From the NCBI RefSeq assembly GCF_003977685.1, contig NZ_RYZH01000042.1:1-60942 (forward strand): a stretch of 60,942 bases of DNA, read 5' to 3'. The notes beneath the pieces are model-generated. The model saw only the letters and a list, made by a program, of their open reading frames with translations, made no database searches and was not told the origin of the DNA. Below, in pieces: positions 9,405 to 17,981 of the stretch. The DNA comes from Tautonia sociabilis (GTDB lineage Bacteria; Planctomycetota; Planctomycetia; Isosphaerales; Isosphaeraceae). Position 1 is the first letter of the stretch; each line of letters begins with the position of its first letter. Position numbers and translations under genes: made by a program.

Positions 9405-10625
9405 TCAGGGGGGAGCGTGCCCGGGGCCGGTCCCTTCTCCGCGGTCGAGGCGGTGATCCAGGCGGTCGGGGCCGATCTCGGGCTCGGTGATCGTCTCGCC
9501 GAGGCGGAGGGTGGCCAGCACGGTTTCCCAGACCTCCCGGCATCGTCGGGCGTCGCTTTCCCAGTAGTCGAAGGTGATCAGCGGCTGGATCTCCCGGCAT
9601 CGGGCGATGCAGGTGCGCGAGTAGGCCGGCCGGGCCTCGCTCGGGTCCATGAAGCGGATCTCGGACCAGGCGACCTCAAGCCGTCCTCGGCGGAAGGAGA
9701 CGACCTCTCCCCGGTCGAGGACGAACCGGGCGTCGTCCTCCAGCAGCTTCTCGATGAGCGGCCTCAGGGGAAGGCTGCTCCAGTCCACCTCGGGGTTGAG
9801 GTGGAAGACGGTCATCTGGAGCGTGCAGTCGTCGTCGGGGGGCAGGCGGTCGTGGAGCCGGATCGACCCCGTCTCGGCCGGCACGATGACCCAGTCCTCG
9901 GGGTAGTCGAACCGGACGGCGCCGCGGTCAGCGACGAGGACGTTGTACCCTGGCCGGGCGAGCCCGCCGTGGCCCTCCTCGAGCTGGAGCGTCTTCTTCT
10001 CCCATTCGGCCATCGCGGGCGTGCTCCGAGGGGGGGAGGGGCGGTCGCCGCCCCGGGCGAAGGACTCGGCGGCGGGGGTGCGGGAGCCGGGCGGTTGGGG
10101 GGGGGCCTCGATGGCCTGGCCGCCGAGGGGGGCGGCCGGGGAGAGGGCCCCGGGCCGGTCGATCCCAGGCGATCGCTCCTCCGGGCCGAGGCCCCAGCCC
10201 CTCGGCGTCCCGGCGCCGGGGCGATCGGCGGCCGTTCTTCCCATCTTGCCGGGCCGGTCGCTCGGGGAATCGACCTCGACGTCGAGATCCCTCTCGATCG
10301 GCGGCGATGGCCCGCCGACCTGGTTTCCTTGCCGCCGGGCGTTTCGGAAACGGAACGCGGCGCCGCCTCGAACCGGACCGGGAGCCCGATCGGTCATGAC
10401 GGCAGGGGAGCGGCTTCGGCCGGAGGAGGGGCCGGTCCCGGGCTCGATGGCGCCCGGGGAGCGCGTCCCGTTCCCGGGGACGAGGCCGATGACGGCGTCG
10501 GGAGGCGTCGACGCGAGGATCTCCCTCCGGCAGGGGCTGAGCCTCCCCTTGCCGGGGGCCTTCTCCGAGGACTCCTCGGGAGAGCGGGGCTCGGGCTCCG
10601 TCGGGGGCGTCGCCTCGGTGGCCAT
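9405..10625 (-). CDS. Uncharacterised protein with low-complexity N-terminus and PsbP/Mog1-like C-terminal domain
   Basis: The C-terminal 200 residues (from MAEWEKKTLQL) look like a folded domain. They open with AVRFDYPEDWVI, continue through TLQMTVFHL and end with VWETVLATLRLG, a pattern reminiscent of PsbP/Mog1-type folds (inference). The N-terminal 205 residues are Pro/Arg/Gly/Ser-rich and probably disordered. Two starts compete. ATG 10625 has AGGAG 8 bases upstream and lies 39 bases after the radical SAM gene, giving 406 residues. ATG 10013 gives only the conserved 202-residue domain but leaves a 650-base gap. Codon bias looks coding for about the first 65 codons after 10625 and then weakens. 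The long form is listed here. Confidence 0.6.
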   Translation of the reverse strand: MATEATPPTEPEPRSPEESSEKAPGKGRLSPCRREILASTPPDAVIGLVPGNGTRSPGAIEPGTGPSSGRSRSPAVMTDRAPGPVRGGAAFRFRNARRQGNQVGGPSPPIERDLDVEVDSPSDRPGKMGRTAADRPGAGTPRGWGLGPEERSPGIDRPGALSPAAPLGGQAIEAPPQPPGSRTPAAESFARGGDRPSPPRSTPAMAEWEKKTLQLEEGHGGLARPGYNVLVADRGAVRFDYPEDWVIVPAETGSIRLHDRLPPDDDCTLQMTVFHLNPEVDWSSLPLRPLIEKLLEDDARFVLDRGEVVSFRRGRLEVAWSEIRFMDPSEARPAYSRTCIARCREIQPLITFDYWESDARRCREVWETVLATLRLGETITEPEIGPDRLDHRLDRGEGTGPGHAPP

Positions 10626-10664
10626 CGATCGTCTCCTGAGGAGCGGGGAGGAGGACGGGGGAGC

Positions 10665-12458
10665 TCAGACGGCTCCGGCCATGGCCTCAAGCTGGACGAC
10701 GGAGCGCCCCTGTTCCTTGGCCAGGTAGTCTCGGCCCTTCTTGATGCGGATGAGGTCCCAGGGGAGCACCTCGTCGACTCCCCGGGTGCGGTGGACATAG
10801 AAGTCGAGGTCGACGCCGAGGTCCTCGAAGGTCTGCCACCAGAGCTGCGGGTTGAAGTGCTCTCGCCAGGCGTCGAGCCGGGCTCCCCGTCGCCAGGCTT
10901 CCTCCAGGGCGGGGGCCAGCCGGCGGTCTCCCCGGGTGAGGACGCCTTCGAGCAGGCTGGTCTCGATGTCGTGGCACTTGATGCGGACCGATCGCAGCGA
11001 CACCTTCGCCTTGAGATAGCGGTGGGCCCACTCGAAGTACTCTCGGCGCCTCATGCCGTTCCACTGGTACGGCGTGGCCGACTTGGGCACGAAGTTGGAG
11101 ACGCTGGCCGTCACGTCGGCGAAGCGGCCGGTCTCCTCCTTGCCGATCCGGGAGATGGTCTCGGCCATCTCGACGATGCCGTCGAGGTCGACCGGGCGCT
11201 CGCCGGGAAGGCCGCACATGAAGTAGAGCTTGACCTTGCGCCAGCCTCGGCGGAAGGCCTCTCGGCAGCCGTCGTAGAGGTCCTGGTTCTTGACGGGTTT
11301 GCGGATCTGCTCGCGCATGTCGTCCCGGGCGACCTCGGGGGCGAGGGTCAGGCCCGATCGCCGGCCTTCCTGAAGCAGGGCCGGGATTTTCTTGAGCATC
11401 TCGGTGATCCGAAGGCTGGGCAGGGAGATCTTCACGCCCAGCGGGGTGAAGACCTCGCTCATCCGGGTGACCAGCTCCTCGAACCGGGGGTAGTCGCTGG
11501 TCGAGAGGGAGAGCAGGCTGATCTCGTCGTAGCCGGTGTTCTTGTACGTTTCCAGGGCCGCCGAGACGATGGTTTCAACGGTGCGGTATCGCAGCGGCCG
11601 CTTGATGGTCGTGCTCTGGCAGAAGCGGCACTGCCAGGGACAGCCGCGCATGATCTCGATGGCGATGCGGTCGTGCGCCGTCTGGACGAAGGGGACGACC
11701 GGACGGGTCGGCAGCGGGGAGGCGTCGAGGTCGGTCTCGACGCACTGCCGGATCGACTCGGGGACGTCGTCCCGGGTGCGGACGGTGTCGATCTGGATTC
11801 CTTGATCGTTGTAGATCGGCTCGTAGAAGCGGGGGACGTAGGCCCAGTCGACCTGGGAGGCGATCGCCGCGAGCTTGTCCTCCCGGCTTTTCCCGGACCC
11901 TTGCATCGCCTTCCACTGCTCGCAGAGGAAGGGGAGGCTGGGCTCGCCGTCGCCGAGGACGAACAGATCGATGAACGGGGCGATGACCTCGGGGTTCTGG
12001 CCGCCGGGGCCGCCGGCGACGACCAGGGTGTCGTCGGGGCCTCGGTCCTCGGCGTGCAGGGGGATGCCGCCGAGGTCGAGCATGGTGAGGATGTTCGAGT
12101 AGCTGATCTCGTACTGGAGGGTGAAGCCGAGCACGTCGAAGCGGTGCAGCGGCGTGAAGGTCTCCAGGCCGTAGAGGGGGAGGCCGTGATTTCGGAGGGC
12201 GGCCTCGAAGTCGGGCAAGGGAGCGAAGACACGCTCGCAGGCCCAGCCGGAGGCGTTCATGATGCTGTACAGGACCTGGAGCCCGTGGTGGCTCATACCC
12301 ATCGCGTAGGTGTCGGGGAAGGCGATGCAGACCGATCCCCGGGCCTCGCGGTGGTCCTTGCGAACGCTGTGCAGCTCGCCGCCGAGATACTGGGCGGGCA
12401 TCTGCACGTTGGGCAGGATCCGGGCGGTGACGAGGTCTTTCAGGGCCGAGTTCAGCAT
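10665..12458 (-). CDS. B12-binding-like radical SAM protein, TIGR03960 type
   Basis: About 597 residues. The N-terminal 180 residues form a B12-binding-like Rossmann region (PDTYAMGMSHHGLQVLYSIMN, VVAGGPGGQNPE). The radical SAM core follows, with the cluster motif CPWQCRFC (Cys-x3-Cys-x2-Cys) near residue 280. The opening MLNSALKDLVTARILPNVQ and the GGE-x-N/H-S segment match TIGR03960 proteins, whose reaction is unknown. In many bacteria this unit is fused or adjacent to a DUF2344 (TIGR03936) partner; neither is seen here. ATG 12458 fits the family start better than an upstream TTG at 12476. It heads a minus-strand run with the uncharacterised gene at 9405-10625. Confidence 0.92.
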   Translation of the reverse strand: MLNSALKDLVTARILPNVQMPAQYLGGELHSVRKDHREARGSVCIAFPDTYAMGMSHHGLQVLYSIMNASGWACERVFAPLPDFEAALRNHGLPLYGLETFTPLHRFDVLGFTLQYEISYSNILTMLDLGGIPLHAEDRGPDDTLVVAGGPGGQNPEVIAPFIDLFVLGDGEPSLPFLCEQWKAMQGSGKSREDKLAAIASQVDWAYVPRFYEPIYNDQGIQIDTVRTRDDVPESIRQCVETDLDASPLPTRPVVPFVQTAHDRIAIEIMRGCPWQCRFCQSTTIKRPLRYRTVETIVSAALETYKNTGYDEISLLSLSTSDYPRFEELVTRMSEVFTPLGVKISLPSLRITEMLKKIPALLQEGRRSGLTLAPEVARDDMREQIRKPVKNQDLYDGCREAFRRGWRKVKLYFMCGLPGERPVDLDGIVEMAETISRIGKEETGRFADVTASVSNFVPKSATPYQWNGMRRREYFEWAHRYLKAKVSLRSVRIKCHDIETSLLEGVLTRGDRRLAPALEEAWRRGARLDAWREHFNPQLWWQTFEDLGVDLDFYVHRTRGVDEVLPWDLIRIKKGRDYLAKEQGRSVVQLEAMAGAV

Positions 12459-12957
12459 GGTGGTCCGGCTTCGCAACGGTCCGGGCCTCGAGGTCTTGCC
12501 CTCGGGCGGGGGTCAAACCGGGAACGGAGGTGCGGCGCTCGGGATGGGGCGGGGCCCGGTCGGCCGTGGTGCTCCCGATCATCATACCCGAATGGGCCGG
12601 GAATGGGACAGCTCCGGAGCCCGGAGTCGTTCCGTCCGGGGTCGAGTTCACCCGGCTCGTCGGGAGGATCGGGGGCGTGGATCGACGGTTCGAGCGAAGA
12701 GCGCGGAGGCGATGCTCGGCGTTCCGTCTTTTCGGGAGACGAGAACGCCGGAGCCTCGGACGATGATCTCCGAGGCCGATCCCGAGCTTCCCGGCCTGGC
12801 CGGAGGCGGTCCCGAAGGGCCCGGGGCCCCTGCCCTGCCCCGGGAGAAGCCGTCGCCGGGGACGGGGAGGGCCTCTATGATGGGAGCGGGGGCCGATCGG
12901 GAGGATCGGCCGGGAGGGATCGAGGCGATTCGAGGGCACTGGGGGAGGGTCGGCATC
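12459..12957. other. 500-base divergent intergenic region with a perfect hairpin
   Basis: This separates the radical SAM gene (minus) from a small lipoprotein gene (plus). No supported gene was found in it. Near the right end are a TATGAT hexamer (12876-12881), a weak -10 candidate for the lipoprotein/pdxA unit with no good -35, and a perfect hairpin. The hairpin is ggccgatc / gatcggcc with a 5-base loop at 12891-12911, inside what would be the leader. Confidence 0.4.
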
Positions 12958-13131
12958 ATGATCCGACTGACCGTGATCGGGGTCGCGCTGCTGGTCGCGG
13001 CCGGCTGCGAGGACCAGGCCGATCGGACCCCGACGGCCGAGCCGGTCGAGTACGCCGACCCGGTCGAGGCGGCCGGGGACGAGGGGCCGATCCCGACCGG
13101 CCCCGAGCCTCGCCGGATCGAGACGCACTGA
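12958..13131 (+). CDS. Small putative lipoprotein upstream of pdxA
   Basis: A 57-residue ORF starting MIRLTVIGVALLVAAGCED. A short hydrophobic helix ends in a lipobox-like VAAGC, so the mature peptide would be about 40 acidic residues (EPVEYADPVEAAGDEGP). ATG 12958 has GGGGGAGGG 8 bases upstream, an excellent ribosome binding site. The pdxA start follows the stop by 24 bases, implying co-transcription. No homologue is recognised and the function is unknown. The ribosome binding site, signal sequence and codon bias together make it more likely real than spurious. Confidence 0.6.
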   Translation: MIRLTVIGVALLVAAGCEDQADRTPTAEPVEYADPVEAAGDEGPIPTGPEPRRIETH

Positions 13132-13155
13132 ACACCCTGAGGGGAGCGGACGCCC

Positions 13156-14211
13156 GTGGCGGACGATCGGCCGACGGTGGCCCTGACGATGGGGGACGTG
13201 GCGGGGATTGGCCCGGCGGTGATCGCCAGGGCTTGGGCCGGCTCCAGGCTGCTGGAACTGGCCCGGCCCTTCGTCGTCGGCGATGCCGGGGTCCTGCGCC
13301 GGGAGGTGTCGAGGAGCGGGGCCAAACAGGAGGTCCGGCCGATCCGGGAGCCCGAGGAGGCGGCGCCGGGAGCAGGGATCATCCCCTGCCTGGAGGTGCC
13401 GGGGGTCGACGTGCTTGGGGTGCCGGAGGGGGAGGTCGATCCGAGGGCGGGCCGGGCGTCGTTCGCGTTCCTGGTCCGGGCGATCGACCTGGCGATGGCC
13501 GGTCGGGTGGATGCGATCACCACGCTGCCGATCAACAAGTTCTCGCTGCACGAGGCGGGTGTGCCCTTTCCGGGACACACGGAGATCCTGGCCGATCGCT
13601 GCGGGGCGACCAGGCACGCGATGATGCTCTACCTGCCCCCGGGGCCGGAGGCTCCCCTCGGGCTGGGGGTCGTCCACGCCACCCTGCACGTGGCGCTTCG
13701 GGAGGTCTTCCCCCTGCTGACGGTCGACTCGGTGTTGGAGAAGATCCTGCTGACGGACGAGGCGATGCGACCGCTCGTCGAGGGCGGTTCGCCCCGGATC
13801 GGCGTCGCCGGGCTGAACCCTCACGCCGGAGAAGGCGGGCTCTTCGGCGACGAGGAGCGGACGATCATCGGCCCGGCGATCGCCCGGGCGAGGGCCGAGG
13901 GGGTGCGGGTCGAGGGGCCGATCTCCGCCGATACCCTGTTCTCCCGGGCGCTGGAGGGGGCCTTCGAGGCGGTGGTGGTCATGTACCACGACCAGGGGCA
14001 CGTGGCGCTGAAGACGATCGGCTTCTCCCGGGCGGTGAACGTGACGCTCGGGCTGCCGATCATCCGGACGAGCGTGGCGCACGGGACGGCCTTCGACCTG
14101 GTCGGCCGAGGGGAGCCGAGCACGTCGAGCCTGATCTCCGCGGTCTCGGTGGCGGCCCGGCTGGCGATCGGGAAGCGGGCCAGGCTGAGGGAAGGCCGGG
14201 GGGAGGGCTAG
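13156..14211 (+). CDS. pdxA: 4-hydroxythreonine-4-phosphate dehydrogenase
   Basis: PdxA oxidises 4-phosphohydroxy-L-threonine with NAD(P) in the DXP-dependent pyridoxal phosphate pathway; PdxJ condenses the product with DXP. The N-terminus TMGDVAGIGPAV is the family signature. The metal-binding His residues are visible in PGHTEILAD, HATLHVAL and MYHDQGHVALK, and the nucleotide region HGTAFDLVGRGEPS closes the protein. Length 351 is slightly above the E. coli enzyme. The GTG start at 13156 has GGGGAG 9 bases upstream. Its stop overlaps the convergent membrane-protein gene by 4 bases, so the two transcripts must be antisense at their ends. Confidence 0.96.
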   Translation: MADDRPTVALTMGDVAGIGPAVIARAWAGSRLLELARPFVVGDAGVLRREVSRSGAKQEVRPIREPEEAAPGAGIIPCLEVPGVDVLGVPEGEVDPRAGRASFAFLVRAIDLAMAGRVDAITTLPINKFSLHEAGVPFPGHTEILADRCGATRHAMMLYLPPGPEAPLGLGVVHATLHVALREVFPLLTVDSVLEKILLTDEAMRPLVEGGSPRIGVAGLNPHAGEGGLFGDEERTIIGPAIARARAEGVRVEGPISADTLFSRALEGAFEAVVVMYHDQGHVALKTIGFSRAVNVTLGLPIIRTSVAHGTAFDLVGRGEPSTSSLISAVSVAARLAIGKRARLREGRGEG

Positions 14212-15467
14212 CGGCGAATCACCCGGATCTCCAGCCAGTCGGTGACGATCGGCCGGGGCCAGAGGGATCGGACGTCGGGATGCGCCCAGGCGGCTTCCGG
14301 GTCCGGCTCCAGGACGAATCGGGCCCGGTAGGAGCCGGCCCGATCCGGGCCTCGGGCCCCGTCGGGGGAGAGGACGCCGATCTCGTGCTGGTGGGGCTCC
14401 CCGGGAGAGGGCCCGGAGGAAGAGGCGAGGACGAGGGGAGCGGAGCCCTCCCAGCGGCCGGCGACCCCCTCGATCTCGAGGAAGACCCGGTGCGCCAGGT
14501 CGCAGGGGAGCGGGCCGTCGACCCAGATGCTCGGGGGCCGGTGGATCGCCAGGTCTGGGCCGAGGGGCAGAATGCCCCCGTCCGGGAGGCCCCGGGGAGG
14601 AGTGCCGTCGGGGGCGGTCGTCGGATCGGCGATCCGGGCTCGCACGAGGGAGGAGATCGCGGCGGCTCGATCCTCGTCGGGGGGCCCGAGGATCGAGTCG
14701 ACGCGGAGGAGGGGGTCGAACTCGAAGCCGAACGGGACGTGGGGCAGGTCGACCTCCCAGGAGCTGGTCAGGCCGACGGTCCGGGCCCTCGCCTGGAAGA
14801 CGAGCCGATGGGGGCCGTTCTCCGGAAAGTCGGCCGGCTCGATCGGCACTTGGGCGAGGATCGGGCCGGCCTTCCAGTCGCTGGGAACCTCCAGCGAGGC
14901 CCGACGAGAGCCGGCGACCCGGTACGACCATTCGATCTGCCCGGGGGAGATCCCCCCGATCGGGTGCTCCAGGAAGGGCAGCGCGCAGCGGACCTGAAGG
15001 GAGAACGGGCGAGCCAGGCCTCGGGGGTAGCGGCGGCGGCCCAGCCACCGGACCTCGACCCCTCGTGTCACGACAGCCTTCTCCTCCTCCGGGATCAGGT
15101 CGTCGGCCCCCCAGACGACGGCCAGCGCCCGGGCGGCGGCGGCCCGGATCTCGGGCGACTTGCCCTCTTCAAGCAGGCGGAAGAAGTCGATCAGCCCGGC
15201 CCTCCCGTGCTGGGAGGCGTCGATGATCTCCCCGGGGGAGACATCCGGGTCGGCCAGCCGATGCACCGCCCGGCGGGCCTTCAGGCCCAGCAACAGGCGG
15301 CGTCCTCCCCCGATGAGGACCGTGGCGCCGAGCACGACGAGGACCGCGGTGCTCGGATCCGACAGCCAGGCCCGTCGGCCCGCGTCGGGTTGCTTCCTGA
15401 CTGTCGCCGCCGCCTGAGCGAGCAGTCCGAGGGCGTCCGTGAGGGCGTCGAGGAACCAGTCAGGCAT
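14208..15467 (-). CDS. Uncharacterised membrane-anchored protein
   Basis: About 419 residues. A single N-terminal hydrophobic helix (STAVLVVLGATVLIGGG, about residues 35-52) is followed by a cytoplasmic-like helical segment (AVHRLADPDVSPGEIIDAS) and then a large region. That region contains two or more beta-rich segments with Trp/Tyr (PGQIEWSYRVAGSRR, RLVFQARARTVGLTSSWEV) ending DWLEIRVIRR. No family is recognised. A longer frame reaches 15674, but ATG 15467 has a GGAG about 10 bases upstream and a -10-like box lies at 15532-15537, so the shorter start is preferred. Genes on both sides are unrelated biosynthetic or secreted proteins. Confidence 0.65.
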   Translation of the reverse strand: MPDWFLDALTDALGLLAQAAATVRKQPDAGRRAWLSDPSTAVLVVLGATVLIGGGRRLLLGLKARRAVHRLADPDVSPGEIIDASQHGRAGLIDFFRLLEEGKSPEIRAAAARALAVVWGADDLIPEEEKAVVTRGVEVRWLGRRRYPRGLARPFSLQVRCALPFLEHPIGGISPGQIEWSYRVAGSRRASLEVPSDWKAGPILAQVPIEPADFPENGPHRLVFQARARTVGLTSSWEVDLPHVPFGFEFDPLLRVDSILGPPDEDRAAAISSLVRARIADPTTAPDGTPPRGLPDGGILPLGPDLAIHRPPSIWVDGPLPCDLAHRVFLEIEGVAGRWEGSAPLVLASSSGPSPGEPHQHEIGVLSPDGARGPDRAGSYRARFVLEPDPEAAWAHPDVRSLWPRPIVTDWLEIRVIRR

Positions 15468-15531
15468 GGGTTGCCATCTCCGACGGAGGGCCTCGGCGTT
15501 GCCGGGAAGGGGATCGAGTCGGGGAGAGCGT

Positions 15532-15537
15532 ATTGTA
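15532..15537 (-). promoter_or_regulatory. Candidate -10 box for the membrane protein at 14208-15467
   Basis: Read on the minus strand this is TACAAT (5 of 6 consensus bases) in a locally AT-richer patch. No clear -35 is present. It would place the transcript start about 58 bases before ATG 15467. The 307-base gap 15468-15774 otherwise shows nothing recognisable. Confidence 0.35.
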
Positions 15538-15774
15538 GCGCGACCGGCAGGGGGCTCGTCAGGCCGCAGGGTGGCGGGAATCGCGGAGACTCGGCTGGGC
15601 AGGTCGGAGACGATCTGGTAGAACCCCGATTCGCACGTCCGCGCACCGGCCCACCTCGAGCGCCCTCCTCTCATCGAGCCGACGACCGAGGGAGCCCCGG
15701 AACAGCCCGGGAACCCTCGCCGCGCGACGATCGATGGCCGAACCCAGCGAACCCGTCAGGATGGGGGATCGCCG

Positions 15775-17061
15775 ATGAAGACGGTGTTGTTCTCGACGAG
15801 CATGGCCCTGGCCCTGGCCGCGGTCGCCCCGGGGCCGGTGGTCGCCCAGGCCCCGGGGGGGACCCCCCGACGAGCCTCCCCAACCCCGGTGCCTGGCCCG
15901 CTGACCCGCCCGTTCGCCCCGGTGCCTTCGCAGCAGCCGACGCCGCCGGCCCCGGCACCGGCACCGATCACCTCGCAGGCCACCGGGGGCGGGGATGCGA
16001 CCGAAGACGGCCAGGTGTTCCAGAATGGCGCGGTGCTGCCGGCCCCGGTCGACCCGGGCGAGGAGGGACCGCCGCCGAATCTGCCGAACGAGCCGCTGGA
16101 GCCGTACCTGCTGACCACCGACGCCGGCCCGTTCATGGTGGTCGTGCACACCTTCCGCGGGGACTTCGCCGTGCGGAAGGCCCAGGCGTTGGCGATCGAG
16201 CTGCGCCGGGAGTATCGCCTGCCGGCTTACGTCTGGTTCCTGAAGCTGAAGCCGGGCAACAGCAACATCCGGGGCATCCCGCCGACGGCCGAGCGAGGCG
16301 TGAACGCGGCGTACGTCGGCCCTCCGGAGTCGGATCGGGTGATCGACGAGGCGGTCGTGCTCGTGGGGAACTGCCCGACGATCGAGGACGCCGACGAGCT
16401 GAGGTCGGACGTCAAGAAGCTCAAGCCCCGGGCGACGGCCGACCATCACTCGATCTTCCCCTGGCGCAACGGCAAGGGGCTGGAGCGGGCCTTCATCACG
16501 ACCAACCCGCTGCTGGCGGCGCAGGACCTGTATCCGGGCCGAGGCACCCACTCCGCCGCTCCGGCGCTGCCGGCGGGGGCGGTGGTCGACCCGGAGGTCC
16601 TGCGCTCGAAGTTCGTGCCGAAGGTCGACCCGCTGGTCGTCCGGCTGAACAAGGGGACGCCGCACAGCATCTACAAGTGCCCGGCGCCGTATTCGCTCGT
16701 GGTGGCCGAGTTCACCGGCCGCTCGGCGCTGGTGGGCGAGGACCCGTCGAAGATCGCCTTCCCCAAGCTGTTCGACGACAGCCCGCTGCGGACGGCCCAC
16801 GAGGACGCCGAGAAGCTAGCGGCGACCCTGGCCAAGCACGAGGTGGTGCGCTCGCTCGGCGTGCAACCCTATGTGTATCATGACCGGACCTCCAGCCGGG
16901 TGCTGCTCGGCGGGTTCCAGTCGCCCAACGACCCGAGGCTGGAGCAGGTCCGGCAGGCCGCGATGACGATCGAGTACGAGACCAAGCGCGAGGGGGACAC
17001 GGTCTTCCGCCAGCATCTCGCCCCGGCGGCGTCGGCCTTCCCTGTCCCCCGGCCGGAGTGA
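15775..17061 (+). CDS. Secreted protein with two SPOR-like segments
   Basis: A 428-residue protein with an N-terminal signal peptide (MKTVLFSTSMALALAAVAP, cleavage probably near VVAQA). A Pro-rich linker to about residue 105 follows. Two related modules come next. The first contains MVVVHTFRGDFAVRKAQALA plus LRREYRLPAYVWFLKL. The second contains YSLVVAEFTGRSAL, AEKLAATLAKHEVVRS, then PYVYHDRTSSRVLLGGFQS. The V-x-x-G-x-F, helix, Y-V-Y-x-D, V-x-x-G-x-F-x-S pattern resembles SPOR domains, which bind denuded peptidoglycan. The match is by eye, and planctomycete walls are thin or modified, so the ligand is uncertain. ATG 15775 follows a GGGG run. It is transcribed towards rdgB with a strong hairpin between them. 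Confidence 0.75.
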   Translation: MKTVLFSTSMALALAAVAPGPVVAQAPGGTPRRASPTPVPGPLTRPFAPVPSQQPTPPAPAPAPITSQATGGGDATEDGQVFQNGAVLPAPVDPGEEGPPPNLPNEPLEPYLLTTDAGPFMVVVHTFRGDFAVRKAQALAIELRREYRLPAYVWFLKLKPGNSNIRGIPPTAERGVNAAYVGPPESDRVIDEAVVLVGNCPTIEDADELRSDVKKLKPRATADHHSIFPWRNGKGLERAFITTNPLLAAQDLYPGRGTHSAAPALPAGAVVDPEVLRSKFVPKVDPLVVRLNKGTPHSIYKCPAPYSLVVAEFTGRSALVGEDPSKIAFPKLFDDSPLRTAHEDAEKLAATLAKHEVVRSLGVQPYVYHDRTSSRVLLGGFQSPNDPRLEQVRQAAMTIEYETKREGDTVFRQHLAPAASAFPVPRPE

Positions 17062-17076
17062 TCGGGAGGCCTCGGG

Positions 17077-17116
17077 CCGAGATCGCCGGCCGGGCCGATC
17101 GGCCGAGCGATCTCGG
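17077..17116. terminator. Strong hairpin after the SPOR-like gene
   Basis: Arms 17077-17091 and 17101-17116 pair over 15 base pairs with one bulged A, around a 9-base loop. It starts 16 bases after the stop codon. There is no U-tract, so intrinsic termination in the classic sense is uncertain. Confidence 0.5.
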
Positions 17117-17265
17117 GCCCAGCGGCCGGGCCGGGCCGGGCCGGGACCGGCATGGCCCCGGTCCCGACGACCGGGTTGGGAGCCTGGCGGAGGGGCCAGG
17201 CCCCCTCGGGCCGGGTCCGGGAACCCGGCCGAGACGTCGAGGATCAGAGACAGCGAGTCCTCCCC

Positions 17266-17922
17266 ATGAGCGATGCCAGCCGCCGATCCGAGCCGTTCCC
17301 CGTCGTCCTGGCCACCCGGAACGTGAAGAAGGGCCGGGAGATGGTCGGGCTGATCGCCCCGCCTTGGGAGGAGAACCCGAGGCTGGCCCGGCTGGAGGTG
17401 CTGACGCTCGACGCCTTCCCCGACGCCCCCGAGGTGATCGAGGACGCGGAAACCTTCGCCGGCAACGCCCGGAAGAAGGCGTCGGAGACGGCTCGGGCCC
17501 TGGGGCGCTGGGTGCTGGCCGACGATTCCGGCCTGGCCGTCGACGCCCTGGGGGGGGCCCCCGGCGTCTACTCGGCCCGGTATGCCGGCCAGCACGGCGA
17601 CGACGAGGCGAATAACCGCAAGCTGCTCGACGCCCTCCGCGACGTGCCGGACGACCGCCGGGGGGCCGCGTTCGTCTGCGCGCTGGCCCTGTCGGACCCG
17701 ACGGGAGCGATCCGGCTCGAGGCGGACGGGGAGTGCCGGGGCCGGATCGCCCGGGAAGCCCGAGGAGGAGGCGGGTTCGGGTACGATCCGCTCTTTCTCA
17801 TCCCGGAATATCACAAGACGTTCGGGGAGCTGAGCACGCTGGTGAAGCATCAACTGAGCCATCGCGCCCGGGCCTTCCAGCGGCTGAGGCCCGGGCTGGA
17901 GCGGATCCTGTCGGAGTCCTGA
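17266..17922 (+). CDS. rdgB: XTP/dITP diphosphatase (RdgB/HAM1 family)
   Basis: Hydrolyses non-canonical purine triphosphates (dITP, XTP) to monophosphates, keeping deaminated bases out of DNA and RNA. Family motifs appear in order: VLATRNVKKGREM near the N-terminus, TFAGNARKKA, DDSGLAVDALGGAPGVYSAR (catalytic Asp pair), GGFGYDPLF with KTFGEL, and the closing SHRARAF. Length is 218 residues from ATG 17266, typical. An upstream in-frame start at 17152 would add an unrelated 38-residue extension and is rejected. The gene converges on the YTV-repeat gene across a GC hairpin. Confidence 0.96.
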   Translation: MSDASRRSEPFPVVLATRNVKKGREMVGLIAPPWEENPRLARLEVLTLDAFPDAPEVIEDAETFAGNARKKASETARALGRWVLADDSGLAVDALGGAPGVYSARYAGQHGDDEANNRKLLDALRDVPDDRRGAAFVCALALSDPTGAIRLEADGECRGRIAREARGGGGFGYDPLFLIPEYHKTFGELSTLVKHQLSHRARAFQRLRPGLERILSES

Positions 17923-17981
17923 GAAGGGGCGCCGGCGAGCCGGAAGGGAGCGTGTTTCCGCCCGCCTCCCCTTGCGCACGG

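Noticed and set aside
12648..13580. 310-codon minus-strand frame opposite the small lipoprotein and pdxA
   Set aside because: It is antisense to pdxA, Ser/Arg-rich without motifs and without a ribosome binding site.
14208..15674. Longer N-terminus for the membrane protein ending at 14208
   Set aside because: The added 69 residues are low in recognisable structure, a -10-like box lies inside them, and ATG 15467 has a usable ribosome binding site.
5244..16883. A plus-strand frame free of stops for about 11.6 kb (3,879 codons)
   Set aside because: It runs antisense to or out of frame with at least nine well-supported genes, has arbitrary Arg/Pro/Gly-rich composition and no domain. Stop codons are rare off-frame in such GC-rich DNA.
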